64,000 bases of DNA. Origin: Methyloligella solikamskensis. Its GTDB lineage: Bacteria > Pseudomonadota > Alphaproteobacteria > Rhizobiales > Methyloligellaceae. Below, piece after piece: positions 1 through 9,800 of this stretch (position 1 is the stretch's first letter; each line of letters begins with the position of its first letter). The stretch covers positions 682,001 to 746,000 of the forward strand of contig NZ_JBHTJO010000001.1 in assembly GCF_042676065.1 (NCBI RefSeq), written 5' to 3'. The notes below the pieces were generated by a model that was not told the DNA's origin, made no database searches, and was given only the letters and a program-made list of their open reading frames with translations. The translations under genes and the position numbers were made by a program.

Positions 1-371
1 GGTAAGCCCGTCAGGGCATTCTTGAAGATTTGTTCGAAGCCCAGAAACTTGATGATCCCGAGATTGACGGATGGGTGGAAGCGAATCCCTCCCTTGTAGG
101 GGCCGAGGGCAGAGTTAAACTGAACGCGAAAGCCACGGTTAATGTGGACTTGACCTTGGTCGTCCGTCCAAGGAACTCGAAAAATGATCTGACGTTCAGG
201 CTCGCAGATTCGCTCGATCAAGGCATGGTTGGCGTATTCGGGATGTTTGGCGACTACCCGTCCCAGGCTCTCAAGTACCTCGCGAACAGCTTGAAGAAAT
301 TCCGGCTCTCCGGCATTCCTGCGACAGACCTCGTCAAAAATGGGTTCGAGCTTTTCGTCGAGACTAGGCAT
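1..371 (-). CDS. gdhA: NADP-type glutamate dehydrogenase, N-terminal part (runs off the window)
   Basis: This is the amino-terminal 123 residues of a glutamate dehydrogenase, which interconverts 2-oxoglutarate plus ammonia and glutamate in the cytoplasm. The start ATG lies at 369-371 with an AGGAG ribosome site 5 bases upstream. The translation contains RGFRVQFNSALGPYKGGIRF and then HPSVNLGIIKFLGFEQIFKNAL, the dimerisation and substrate-binding signature of the hexameric GdhA family. The segment aligns by eye with Escherichia coli GdhA. The rest of the gene lies left of base 1. A plus-strand reading frame over the same bases is a shadow. Confidence 0.93.
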   Translation of the reverse strand, partial: MPSLDEKLEPIFDEVCRRNAGEPEFLQAVREVLESLGRVVAKHPEYANHALIERICEPERQIIFRVPWTDDQGQVHINRGFRVQFNSALGPYKGGIRFHPSVNLGIIKFLGFEQIFKNALTGL

Positions 372-490
372 CGATCTCCTCTGATGAGAATGCGTAATTT
401 CTAGGCAGGATGTAAACAGTAGTACCGCAATGCACTGGCCGCTTGCAGCTAGAAATGCTCAAAAAATAAGCGCGACTGTCAAAAAAATGT

Positions 491-610
491 TCAGAGGGTG
501 AAGGGATGTTGTCCGAAGCGATGAGCGTAAATGTCGGGCGGCCAAACTGCCGCATCCCGTAGGTGGCCTTGCATAGCCTCTGCGAGCCATGAGCGCTCTG
601 GCGCTGTCAT
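491..610 (-). CDS. Small ORF (39 aa) coupled to the sensor kinase
   Basis: The ATG at 608-610 overlaps the kinase stop codon by one base (TGATG), an arrangement typical of translational coupling. The product is MTAPERSWLAEAMQGHLRDA followed by 19 more residues. It has no membrane segment, signal or recognisable domain. It could be a real small protein of the two-component operon, or the truncated start of a longer gene lost by rearrangement upstream of gdhA. No function can be assigned. Confidence 0.35.
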   Translation of the reverse strand: MTAPERSWLAEAMQGHLRDAAVWPPDIYAHRFGQHPFTL

Positions 611-1569
611 CACGGTAGCGATGCTCGCTGCGTAGTGGGTAGGCTTATTGTAGCCTTGAGGCCGGGCTCATTATCAGCAATCTCGAGCTGGGCGTCGTGA
701 AGCTTCGCAATAGCTGCACTGAGGGGTATTCCCATCCCATGCCCCGCCACGCCACGTGTGGATTCTGGTCGGAAAAAGGGCGTAAAGACCTGTTCTCGAT
801 CATCTGAGCTCATTCCCGGTCCATCATCTGCGATGACAATAATCCAACCAGTCCGATTGCCATTCTCGGTGAGAGAAATGGTGATGGTTGTGCCCGCCGG
901 ACAATACCGGATGGCATTTTCAACGAGGTTGCTGAGCATTTGGAACAAGAGTTCTGGTTCGCCCAAAATGTTTCCATCGCCTGCTGTCAGCTCCTTGTTG
1001 AGATTCTGGCCAGCATCCTGGATGACAGGCTCGTAGACATCCATCAGCTTGTTCACCAGGCCTTGGAGGCTCGTCTTCACGAACCGTGAGCGCAAATGAC
1101 CTGCTTCGATCTGTTTTATGTCGAGCATGGAATCGACCATGCTCAACATAGAGTCGATCTCGCAAACCGACGCTTCCAAGATGTCCGTAATATTCTCGTC
1201 CGAGCTGTTGCTCGCATGCTCCAACTGACCGCGCAATCGGATCAAAGGATGCTTCAGCGTATGGGCGATTTCTGCCGATGAATTATTGAGGTTCTGGATC
1301 AGCATATGCATCCGGTCGAGCATGATGTTAATCTCGGTCATTGTCCTGCCGAGTCCGGTGCTCGATGTGGTGATCGGGATGCGTGCTCCTAAATCGCCCG
1401 CCGCGACACGAGTGAGCGTCGATGTGATCCGATTCAGATGTCTGTTGTAACGGGAATAGAGGTACAGAGCGGTGAGCACACCGGCCGAGCCAAGGATCCC
1501 AAGCAAAAGAGCGATGGCAAGGGCCGACGTGTGTAGCAACACCGAGATGCTGGTACATAGGTCGCTCAT
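610..1569 (-). CDS. Sensor histidine kinase with HAMP domain, no periplasmic sensor
   Basis: This is the kinase half of a two-component system, 319 residues. One membrane segment sits at about residues 15-38, then a HAMP domain (about 38-95, with RVAAGDLGARI), an atypical dimerisation box around EIAHTLKHPLIRLRGQLEHA whose His is the likely phosphorylation site, and a HATPase domain with the N box LVENAIRYCPAG, the G1 box DDGPGM and the G2 box GHGMGIPL. Most OmpR-partner kinases have two membrane segments around a periplasmic domain; here only one segment is present, so the signal may be sensed in the membrane or by a partner. The ATG has GAAGG upstream. It lies 12 bases after the regulator, in one operon. 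Confidence 0.9.
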   Translation of the reverse strand: MSDLCTSISVLLHTSALAIALLLGILGSAGVLTALYLYSRYNRHLNRITSTLTRVAAGDLGARIPITTSSTGLGRTMTEINIMLDRMHMLIQNLNNSSAEIAHTLKHPLIRLRGQLEHASNSSDENITDILEASVCEIDSMLSMVDSMLDIKQIEAGHLRSRFVKTSLQGLVNKLMDVYEPVIQDAGQNLNKELTAGDGNILGEPELLFQMLSNLVENAIRYCPAGTTITISLTENGNRTGWIIVIADDGPGMSSDDREQVFTPFFRPESTRGVAGHGMGIPLSAAIAKLHDAQLEIADNEPGLKATISLPTTQRASLP

Positions 1570-1581
1570 GATTGCCTTCGC

Positions 1582-2259
1582 TTATTCGCCACTGTCGACG
1601 CAATAGCCGCTACCGCGGACCGTGCGGATCAGAGGAGAAAAGGGGGCTCGATCCACCTTGGCTCGCAATCGGGAGATGTGAGTCTCTATGACGCTGGTCT
1701 TTGGTTCGAACCGAAGACCCCAGACGCTCTCCAGCAGCATCGTTCGCGTCACGACACGCCCCTTGTTTCTTAAAAGCACCTCAAGAAGGGCGAACTCTCG
1801 CGGTAAGAGATCAATCCGACTGGTTTGTCGTGTGACGCTGCGCGTGGCTGTGTTCAACTCGAGATCTCCGGCTCGAAGTACATCATCTTCGGCACGCATC
1901 GGGGGGCGGCGTGCGAGTGCATTGACCCGAGCGAGAAGCTCGGAGATCGCAAACGGTTTTACGAGGTAGTCGTCACCTCCTACATCGAGTCCTTGGACCC
2001 TGTCGTTGATGCTGCTGAGAGCCGTGAGAAAAAGGATGGGACACGCGATCTGGCTGCTGCGCAATGATTTCGCCACCGAAAGACCGTCAAGACCTGGCAG
2101 CATTCTATCCAGAATAATCAGATCGTACTCTTCCTGGATTCCGAGCACTAGGCCATCCCGTCCGTCGGCGATCACGTCGACGGAATGGCCGGCCTGGCTC
2201 AGCCCTCCTACGATTTGGGACGCGGTTACTTCGTCATCCTCAACAACCAGCATACGCAT
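1582..2259 (-). CDS. OmpR/PhoB-family response regulator
   Basis: This is a 225-residue response regulator with a receiver domain (residues 1-115) and a winged-helix DNA-binding domain (about 128-222). The acidic pocket is E7-D8-D9, the phosphoacceptor is D51 in LIILDRMLPGLDG, the conserved Thr is T79 and the conserved Lys is K101 in YLVKPF. The winged-helix ending IRTVRGSGYCVD is characteristic of the family. It is the first gene of the operon with the kinase downstream. The start may be ATG at 2259 or the ATG two codons later; neither has a strong ribosome site. The target genes are unknown. Confidence 0.93.
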   Translation of the reverse strand: MRMLVVEDDEVTASQIVGGLSQAGHSVDVIADGRDGLVLGIQEEYDLIILDRMLPGLDGLSVAKSLRSSQIACPILFLTALSSINDRVQGLDVGGDDYLVKPFAISELLARVNALARRPPMRAEDDVLRAGDLELNTATRSVTRQTSRIDLLPREFALLEVLLRNKGRVVTRTMLLESVWGLRFEPKTSVIETHISRLRAKVDRAPFSPLIRTVRGSGYCVDSGE

Positions 2260-2724
2260 CCAAATACCTTAGCACTTAGATCGGACGCAGGTGGATAGAC
2301 CAATCAATCCTGCGAGCGAAAAGTCATTACAGAATTTGTAAGGTTGGTGCCAAGAAACCCCAAGGTCGAGGGGTTACGTTACCCAGGTGGCTACTTCTGA
2401 GAGCACTTTGCTGCTTGCACGGTCAGATGGTTCTTATTGCCACCCATCAACAGACCGTAGGCTGAGTGTGATTGGAGCTGATTATTTCCTAGCCTTGTCC
2501 GGTGCGATATCGGACGCTCGGCCTGCTCAATGTCCGTTCTCTGACATCGAGCAGGCCATTTTTGTTTGGACGGCTGGCTCCACCTTGAAATGCCTACAAC
2601 GTGTCACATAGTCGTCAGAATGACGGCTCGAAGGAGCGGCGAATTTGCCGCCTAGCGTTAGCGTCACCCTCCATTTGTTCACTATCTGCCGACCTCTCGT
2701 CAGGACATAGGACAAAGAGAGATC
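2260..2724. other. Gene-free stretch between the response regulator and the pentapeptide-repeat gene
   Basis: About 465 bases with no convincing protein gene. It must carry the promoter of the minus-strand two-component operon near its left end and that of the plus-strand pentapeptide gene near its right end, but I see no clear -35/-10 pair. Its one strong feature is the hairpin plus T-run at 2520-2563. A 74-codon plus-strand frame (2387-2611) runs through that hairpin and does not look coding. Confidence 0.6.
2520..2563 (+). terminator. Strong Rho-independent terminator-like hairpin, orphan
   Basis: Two 15-base arms (2520-2534 and 2543-2557) pair with a single mismatch (2529 against 2548) around an 8-base loop, and a run of five T follows at 2559-2563. 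A second small inverted repeat, GTCCG and CGGAC, lies just upstream at about 2500-2515. The T-run orients it for a plus-strand transcript, yet no plus-strand gene lies upstream inside the window. It may end an unannotated small RNA. Confidence 0.7.
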
Positions 2725-3558
2725 ATGAGACATAACAACAGGACTTGGCGATACGAGCTCTGGCTGCAGGGTCGTGCGTGCAGCTCCTCGCTGCTCACAA
2801 GCGCGCGAATGTTAACCAGCCTCAGCCGACGTATCTGGTTCGGCTTCTCACTCTTAACGGCCATTCTGGTAATATCGGTTCCGGTCGCCGCCGACGATCT
2901 CGACCGTGAGCAAGTGATCGATTTGCTTGCGGCGACGGGCACGGGACAGGTTCCTGATCTTACCCGCAAGGATCTTACAGGCTTGGATCTGTCGGGAGTT
3001 GATTTTAAAGGGGCCGACCTATTCGCAGCTGATTTAAGCGGCGCGAAGCTTCGCGGTTCTAACCTGTCACGGGCCAATCTCAACCGCGCCGTGCTTACGG
3101 AAGCTGACCTAACTGAAGCCAACCTGCGCGCCGCCAATATGTTTGCTGTCATTATGAACGGCGCTGACCTCACAGGCGCCGATCTATCCCATGCACGCAT
3201 CATCGGCGAACTGCGGAACACGCGGTTGAACGAGGCCAAGCTGATCGAAGCTGATCTGGGTTTCGACCCCACCAACCAGAACATGGTGCCCGCTATCGTC
3301 GACCTCTCAGGAGCCATCCTCGACGGAGCGAACCTGACAGGCGCGAATCTCACCAGTGCATCGATGCAATATGCCAGCCTCCAAGACGCAGTTCTGCAGA
3401 ACGCACGTTTAAATTGGGCGAAGTTGGCCGGCACGGATTTCAGCGGCGCAGATCTGTCGGGCGCCGATCTATCGGATGCGGATCTCACTAACGCGGTCCT
3501 AACAGGTGTCAGCGGCGCCGACAGTGCTACCGGTCTTGGGGGTGATACAGCACAGTAG
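2725..3558 (+). CDS. Exported pentapeptide-repeat protein
   Basis: The body of the protein (about residue 75 to the end) is built of A(D/N)LXX pentapeptides such as ADLSGAKLRGSNLSRANL, which fold into a right-handed quadrilateral beta helix. A signal peptide is visible from the internal Met at residue 29 (LSRRIWFGFSLLTAILVISVPVAA, then DD), so the protein is probably exported to the periplasm. The ATG at 2725 has an AGAGAG ribosome site; the ATG at 2809 gives a more normal signal peptide but has no clear ribosome site, so the start is uncertain. About 20 repeats are interrupted once, near residues 160-190. Pentapeptide proteins act in many roles; none can be assigned here. Confidence 0.88.
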   Translation: MRHNNRTWRYELWLQGRACSSSLLTSARMLTSLSRRIWFGFSLLTAILVISVPVAADDLDREQVIDLLAATGTGQVPDLTRKDLTGLDLSGVDFKGADLFAADLSGAKLRGSNLSRANLNRAVLTEADLTEANLRAANMFAVIMNGADLTGADLSHARIIGELRNTRLNEAKLIEADLGFDPTNQNMVPAIVDLSGAILDGANLTGANLTSASMQYASLQDAVLQNARLNWAKLAGTDFSGADLSGADLSDADLTNAVLTGVSGADSATGLGGDTAQ

Positions 3559-3747
3559 CTGTCCCTCGGAAGCACGGTCCGTTATTTCGTACTTGCGCAA
3601 TATCAGAGGTCGTTCATTTGGGCAGGTGAAGGGGAGACTCCACGGGTTGCGCCGGCGGCGCCAGGCCTCCCAGCCATATCCACGATATGGTCAGTATAGG
3701 TCGGGGAGGCGCGCGGTGGGTGATCGCCGCCTCCGCAACGAAATTCT

Positions 3748-4650
3748 CTAACCACGGCCTCTCAGCCATGTGACGGCTTCGGACGCCTTCGCGGCACCGG
3801 TGAAGATGGCGCGATTGTCGGTCTTCAACAGCTCGAGCCAGCTTGCAAGATATTTGGCGTGGTCGGGCCGGGTGTCCTGGGTGATGCCAAGCTCGCTGCA
3901 CAGGAAGGCCGAGCCGATCTCGGCGACCAGCTCCTCGGCCGCATAGGCCTTGGTGCCGAAGCGCTTGGCGAATTGGCGATCGAGACGGGACTTGCCGCCG
4001 GTCCAGTGCACCAGCTCGTGCAGCAAGACCCCATGATAGGCCTCATGGCGGGTCATGGTGTCGGTCCCGCAGAAGAGACCTTCATCGGGCATCTGGATGT
4101 GGTCGGTCGAGGGGCTGTAGAAGGCACGCTGTCCGCCATGCTCGATCCTGGCGCCGCTGGCGCCAACGAGCCTCTCGGCGGATCCGATCCGCTCTACGGG
4201 TCCAAGAGATGCAAGAGACGGCTCGGGAGACGGTATGGAGAATCCGTCCACCTGATCGGCGTTGAAGACGGCCGAGGCTCGGGCGACGCGACGGCTGCGG
4301 TCGTCGCTCTCGTCCTCAAGATCCGGGTCTGCCCGATACTCCTTGTAGAAGATGACGGTGGCGGCTTTCTCGCCCTTGCGGACTTGAGCTCCCTTCTCGG
4401 CCCATTGGCGATAGGTCGCCCAGATCGGCGTGGTGAAGTGACGAAGCTCGGCTGCCACCCACAGGGCGATGACGTTGATGCCGTTATAGGCGTTGCCCGT
4501 CTGGGCGTTGACCGGCATGGAGAGCGGACCGGATGATTTGCGCCAGGGGAGCTGTGGCTCACCGGGATCGGCTTCGATGGCGGCGATGAGCTTGTCGGTG
4601 ATTTCGGCGTGCAGGTCTCGCGGGCCGTTGGGATTTCTCGATATAGACAT
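3748..4650 (-). CDS. ardC: ArdC-family antirestriction protein (ssDNA-binding plus zincin domain)
   Basis: This 300-residue protein resembles ArdC proteins of conjugative plasmids, which bind single-stranded DNA and protect incoming DNA from host restriction. The N-terminal domain (about residues 8-125, with WRKSSGPLSMPVNAQTGNAY and GEKAATVIFYKEY) is the ArdC ssDNA-binding domain. The C-terminal metallopeptidase-like domain carries the zinc motif HELVHWTGGKSRLDR and the downstream acidic helix EELVAEIGSAFLC. The ATG at 4648-4650 is preceded by AAAGGAG at ideal spacing; an upstream in-frame extension to 5082 is low-complexity and rejected. It marks the left part of the mobile block. Confidence 0.9.
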   Translation of the reverse strand: MSISRNPNGPRDLHAEITDKLIAAIEADPGEPQLPWRKSSGPLSMPVNAQTGNAYNGINVIALWVAAELRHFTTPIWATYRQWAEKGAQVRKGEKAATVIFYKEYRADPDLEDESDDRSRRVARASAVFNADQVDGFSIPSPEPSLASLGPVERIGSAERLVGASGARIEHGGQRAFYSPSTDHIQMPDEGLFCGTDTMTRHEAYHGVLLHELVHWTGGKSRLDRQFAKRFGTKAYAAEELVAEIGSAFLCSELGITQDTRPDHAKYLASWLELLKTDNRAIFTGAAKASEAVTWLRGRG

Positions 4651-5041
4651 GACGTCGCTCCTTTCGCTTTCGGAGCCCGCCAGGCGGGGGCTCGAATGCC
4701 GGCGAAAAGCGACGGGGGCAGGCGGTCGTGGAACCGGGCTGAAGGCCCGGCGGCCCGGCGATAGCCGGAAGCCGAGGGCTTGTCCCTTGAAGCGGCCGCG
4801 CCCCGGCGCAAGGTCGGCATCTGTAAAGAGCCGCCCGGCAGGCGCAGGAAACAGCAAAGGGCCGAGTGCCTGGTTAGGGAGGGCCGAGGGCCGCGTTAGG
4901 CGAAATTGCGTGAATCTATCGATGACTGAAGCGACATCGATTGCCGCAGAGCTGTCGTGGGACGGTGTGCAGGATCTTGGCACGCCTTCAAAGCAGCTCA
5001 TCGGCCGGGCATTCTGCAAGAGCTGCAACTTTGGCCGCTTC
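4651..5041. other. GC-rich non-coding stretch upstream of ardC
   Basis: The stretch from the ardC ribosome site to the thermonuclease remnant holds no convincing gene. It is rich in short inverted repeats (for example GAGCCCGCC near 4675 and GGGCTGAAGGCCCGG near 4740). It presumably contains the ardC promoter; no consensus boxes were found. Confidence 0.5.
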
Positions 5042-5161
5042 TGCGGCGTGCTGACCGTCAGCGGTCGTAGGGCAGGGGACATATTGATCGGGGAGGGGCT
5101 CGCCGAGCCCTACCGCTGCCGAGGAACGTCCTGTCCGATGAGACGAAACTGGTGTGACTAG
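5042..5161 (+). pseudogene. 3' remnant of a thermonuclease (SNase-family) gene
   Basis: The last 39 codons of an open plus-strand frame read CGVLTVSGRRAGDILIGEGL, then AEPYRCRGTSCPMRRNWC and a stop. The pattern (G/A)(D/E)ILIxEGLAxPY followed by a Cys/Arg-rich tail is the C-terminal signature of the staphylococcal-nuclease-like proteins common on alphaproteobacterial plasmids and islands. Upstream codons in this frame do not resemble the family, so only the tail of the gene survives. The intact thermonuclease-family gene at 22988 is a different, divergent protein. Confidence 0.55.
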
Positions 5162-5308
5162 GTTGTGCCGCACTTCCATAGCAGCGGTGCGCGCCAATTA
5201 CTCTAAGCGGGACCTGATGCAGCGCCGAGTGTTTGATTTTGATCGCACGCAAACTGGATGCTGAGGATCGGGCGGCTCTCGCATAAGGAGTTTTATTCAG
5301 TCGATCGA

Positions 5309-6646
5309 CTAGAGAGGCTCCTCGACATGCGCGCAGTGCCGAAGGCTTATCCGGAGATCACCGCCTTGGAGTGGGGGCTTGCCCCAAACCTCATGGCTAA
5401 AGCTGATTGTGACCCCATTCACTTCCGCCCTCCCTTCAGCGTTGACTATCTGCTGCAAAATCGACTTCGCTTCATCCCCTATGGCTCTCCGGGCGAGGAG
5501 CCGCGCCGTCTCCCAGAACGCATGGGTGTCAGGCTGTTCGCCGTCCACGAGGTCCATCGTGAACTGGAGCTCCAACAGGGTGGCAGCGTATTCGGTGCCA
5601 CGTATCGTGTAGCGGAAGTGGCCGACGCGTTTACCGGATTCCGGTTCTCGCCTAAATGCCTCAGCCCGCCAAATGTCGAACGATTGATGGTAATCGTCAG
5701 GCACAAGTGCTGCATCGATCAGAAACTCTCTAGCCTTGTAGGGAGACCAGCCTTCCGACCATTCGACTTTCGGAGGATTCGCTTCGCGTCGCTTGAGCGT
5801 CCGAAGGTCGTCGATGATTCGTCGGATGGTCGCTCGATCATTAACTGGTGTCAGTTGCAAGTTGCGGACGTAGCGCTTGAGGAAGTCCAGGTTCAAGCGG
5901 AACCCAAATAGGCCACGCCAAAAGGCGTAGCGTCGCAGTTTCTCGTCGGGAACCGCGTTATCCAATCGCTGGGATGCGTTCTCGTACGTTGTGTAAACCA
6001 GCAGACCATAGAGAAACGGCAAAAACATCAACGAGAGAATTATCGGCAGCGCAAACTCCCGGGCTGTTTCAAGTGTGAAGAAGGCGCTTGGATCGGCGAA
6101 AATGCGATAGCCACTGTAGGCAATGAATAGCAGGCCAAACAACGCTACCAGTGTCGACAACGGAGCGATGAGGGAGGCGTACTCTTTGCGATACTCCGCC
6201 ATCGCCAACAGCATGCTGCTTACGAAGATGAGCGGGACAAGCAGGAGCTCCAGCAAAAGCGGGAGCACGTAAAACTCGCCGATAAAGATGACGATCGCAG
6301 CACCACTAAGGGCATCCTTCGCGAGCGTTTGGATTGCTTTCTCACCTTTTTCGCTCTGGACCACCTCCATCATGGCCAGAAGAATGAAGGTTACGCCCCA
6401 AAGGATCGTGGTCTTCAGGTTGCTGATGCTCCAGACGCCGATCGCATAAAGGAGCCAAACGCAAACGGCGGTGTAGGCCGTGGCGAGCAACATCAGGATG
6501 ATGATTGGAAAGAATCCCCTGACCAACCCAAGGGCGGCCTCGCGCGTATCTCTGGAGCGCAAGCTCCACAGCAAAAATCCTCCCACCCAAAGCAGGATTG
6601 CGATTTCACGGTTATCGAGCTCAAACGCGGGAATTGGCGCATCCAT
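5309..6646 (-). CDS. Polytopic membrane protein with soluble C-terminal domain, unknown function
   Basis: This 445-residue protein has about seven hydrophobic segments in its first 225 residues (for example IAILLWVGGFLLWSL, FFPIIILMLLATAYTAVCVW and LIAPLSTLVALFGLLFIAYS). A hydrophilic domain of about 215 residues follows, with YTIRGTEYAATLLELQFTMD and many charged residues. I do not recognise the family. It is transcribed in the same direction as the HNH-NACHT gene 227 bases upstream and could be part of the same defence cargo, but it may be independent. A plus-strand frame over its 3' part is a shadow. The start ATG at 6644-6646 lacks a strong ribosome site. Confidence 0.75.
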   Translation of the reverse strand: MDAPIPAFELDNREIAILLWVGGFLLWSLRSRDTREAALGLVRGFFPIIILMLLATAYTAVCVWLLYAIGVWSISNLKTTILWGVTFILLAMMEVVQSEKGEKAIQTLAKDALSGAAIVIFIGEFYVLPLLLELLLVPLIFVSSMLLAMAEYRKEYASLIAPLSTLVALFGLLFIAYSGYRIFADPSAFFTLETAREFALPIILSLMFLPFLYGLLVYTTYENASQRLDNAVPDEKLRRYAFWRGLFGFRLNLDFLKRYVRNLQLTPVNDRATIRRIIDDLRTLKRREANPPKVEWSEGWSPYKAREFLIDAALVPDDYHQSFDIWRAEAFRREPESGKRVGHFRYTIRGTEYAATLLELQFTMDLVDGEQPDTHAFWETARLLARRAIGDEAKSILQQIVNAEGRAEVNGVTISFSHEVWGKPPLQGGDLRISLRHCAHVEEPL

Positions 6647-6873
6647 CGGCAGAGGTTGGCTGACGATGATTCAGGCTGACAAGATGATGCGTAGCAACAA
6701 AGTGCAAGGATGCAGCAGAAATTTCCGTTCTATGCACTGATGGATCGCGGAAAGCATGTGCGCGAACGGCATTTAACATAACGATCATTATGCGTCTAAA
6801 ATGTTGATTTAATAGGATTTTTGTGATGGGCGTCAGCCGGACGACTGAGAGCTCATCTACTTTCGTGATCTCG

Positions 6874-9800
6874 TCATGATGGATCTGAAGCTAAGGCTAT
6901 GGGCCACGGCTTACCGGAAAAAATATTTGGATGCCTGGGCTCAAGATCGGGCCTACCGTGTTCGTCACGCAACTTGTCAATGTAGGTTAGGCAGTCGTTT
7001 GCAAGCTCCTGTTCCTCAGGAGTGCCGGATAACAGTTCGAACAGGTCCTTGCGTAATTCTGTAGCCGGCGCGGGGATGATTTCAAAGGCCCCTTGCCAGT
7101 GCTCGACGGGCTGGCGCGCAGTGACCACAGTCTCCAGAGCGTCGCGGAGGTTGCGGTCCAGTTTTCTGCCGAAGTCGGTGTGCTGGCCGACAATCATCAT
7201 TACGATAGATCTATCAGCAATCTCCGCCAATGCACGCTCAACAATCTCTAGCGCAGGACCTTCTGCCTGGGCGTATCGTGTTTGAAGCTCTAAACGCACT
7301 TCCTCATTCTCGCGCGCAAGGGATGCTAACTGTCGCGCCAGATGCCAGGTATCGATGCTCGAACCTCGGCTGCTTACGGGTCCATTCTGGATAAAGTCTA
7401 GGAGCATTCGGACTGCCTGAGCGGTATTTCGACTCAGTAAGGCTTGTGTCCATTCGTATTCGGCGGCGAAGCGTGGGTCCTTGTTGGCAAGTGCGAGAAG
7501 GAGCTCCTCTCCCTCTCCCGGAGCATAAGCCAGCGCAGTGACCAAGCTGCGGAGAGACCACGGGGCTAGATGGATATCGTCGAGAAGGTCTAGGCCTTCC
7601 AAGAGCAGCGCGGGACGATCTGAGAAGGCGAGGAGCTCGAGCCACTGGGTGAGTCCGGGGCTGTTATCGACACGCCAAGACTCGGTCTTGGTCTTGTCGA
7701 GAAACTCCTTAAGACCTTGCATTATGAGATTGGCACTAAGCATTTCTCCGGATTCGACGAGCGTGAGAAGCAAGCGTTGTTTGCTGATCAAACCTAGCGG
7801 AAGGTCAAGCAGGGTTGAGATGAGTTCCTGTTTTTCCTCATACGGCATGCTAAAGGCGACACTGGCGAGTTCGATAGCGCGCCGTTGTGACGGCTCGTCG
7901 GAGGCGTTGGCAAGTTCTCGGACTGCGGTGAAAATGCTTTCGGCCAATGGATCGGCTTCAATCTCATTCCTGCGTCTTGCTTCTCTTTTTGCTGGAACGA
8001 GGGAGTAGTCCGGCCAAGTGGCGCCAATTGAAGGTTCCCTCTCTCGACCACGTTTCCGGGAAGAGATTTGCTTTAGAACAAAGGCCGCGCGCTCGCCGAA
8101 ATCCGGATGTCTTAAGAGGCCCTCCATGGTCCTGACCACATCGGAGTTGCCTATGGCCGCGAAAGCCCGGCCGTATTGCAAGACCCAGGAATGTGCCGCT
8201 TCCGATGATCCGGCAACTCCCCGTAAGAGAGCTTCACGGCGTTCCCGCCTCTCAATATCCCAACGACCCAGGTCTTTCGTGAGCAATCGCGTGAGTAACG
8301 TGACTAAGTCCGGATGGGCAAGTCTCTCTATCGCCGTCGCCACTTCGGCCATTTGATATCTGGTAGACGATTTATCAGAGAGTAATGTTTCGCCCCATTC
8401 ATTGATCGTTTTAACAAGGCGTTCAAGACGCTGTTCATCTAACTGAAGGGGTTTACGGTCGTAGTCTGTGCCGTGACGAGCTAGGAGATCGGCTAAGAGA
8501 GCGATTTTCTCTGTGTCCGTAGTAGAGGCATGCTCTTGCAGTGCGTCGACAAATGGCTGGATGCGGGTGTTTTGGATCAAGGCTCTGATCCGATGGTACT
8601 CATCGTGAGAGTGAGGCGAAGACCGATCAATAGCTGCATGAGCGTCGAGAAGCTGGTCGATTAGACAACTCACCGTATTCATGCCGATAACATTGGAGGC
8701 TGCTGACGCCACTTCTTTAGGAGTGTCCCTGTTGAGAACGGCTTCTCTCAGGGGGCCCTGATCGACAAGGGGTGCATCTCTCAAGAAGTCAGAGCAGCCG
8801 TAAGGCAGTTCTCGCCCCCCTTCGAGGCGTGCGAGTAGTCCTTTGACTACCGCGCCCGGACGATGTTCGTAAGCTCGGTAGATCGTAGATGCAGCGTGCT
8901 CTGCTTCAGATTCGAATGCCGGCGCCGAGATGATATCAGCAATAGCTTGATCGGCACCCTCCGCATGCTCGCGTAGGAGAACTTCTTCAAGTTCAAGGAG
9001 TGGATTGGGCTGATCAGCCAGCTGCTTTGCTCGTTCCGAGGCGAGCCGTGCTGCTGCTTCTTCTCCTGCGAGTTCTGGTCCGTACGAGTGACGAGCTAAC
9101 AGTGACCAGACTTCATCGGGGGCCCCGGCGAGCAACTCGCTCACCCAGCGGTCGGCACGGCGAAAATGGAGCGCCTGAATAATCTCGGCAAGTATCTCAG
9201 GAACGAGCTCGAATTTAGCGAACTTCCCAACTAGTTCGATCCCCTCCGTGCTGCCATTGGCAACAATCTCGGATGCAACATCGCCGCGGAGCTTATCTGG
9301 TAGATCAGCAAGTCTTGTTGATGCGTCTGATCCCAAGACCGAAGGGCGGAACCGCCGGGCGATCCGCGTTGCTCTAAGATGGACTTGGGAATCAGGGTGA
9401 CTGACAAGTGGCCAGATCTGGTTCTCGAATTCGGCGCGGCCCGTCGTTATCATAAAGCGTGCAGCCCGATCGACGCGGCCAGGGTGATGCCATTTGGCAG
9501 CGAATGCCACCACGTCGCTTTTGACACGGGTCCAGACGGCTTCGGCGGAGTGATAAATCATCTCGGCAGCGAGCATGGGATCTATCGTCAGCGTCTGAAT
9601 TATGGCCTGGCCAACGGCGTCTTGACTGGTCTCGTCGCGGCGCGACATACGCTGACAAGCAAACAGGATTGACTCTTCCCACGATGGACGGTCCAGCACT
9701 TCTACGCGTAGCGTCTCTACCGCAACTTCATCGACAGTTGCCGATGCGGACATGAGCCGCTCGACCTCAAAGGAGGCAAACCACTCTTGAAACTGCTGAT

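Noticed and set aside
364..555. 63-codon minus-strand frame before gdhA
   Set aside because: It overlaps the gdhA start and lacks a ribosome site. The coupled 39-codon frame at 491-610 is a better candidate for the same stretch.
2700..3575. Minus-strand frame opposite the pentapeptide gene
   Set aside because: Mirror image of the pentapeptide repeats (repeated RSAP pattern), a repeat shadow.
4651..5082. N-terminal extension of ArdC
   Set aside because: Low-complexity and not ArdC-like; the ATG at 4650 has an ideal ribosome site.
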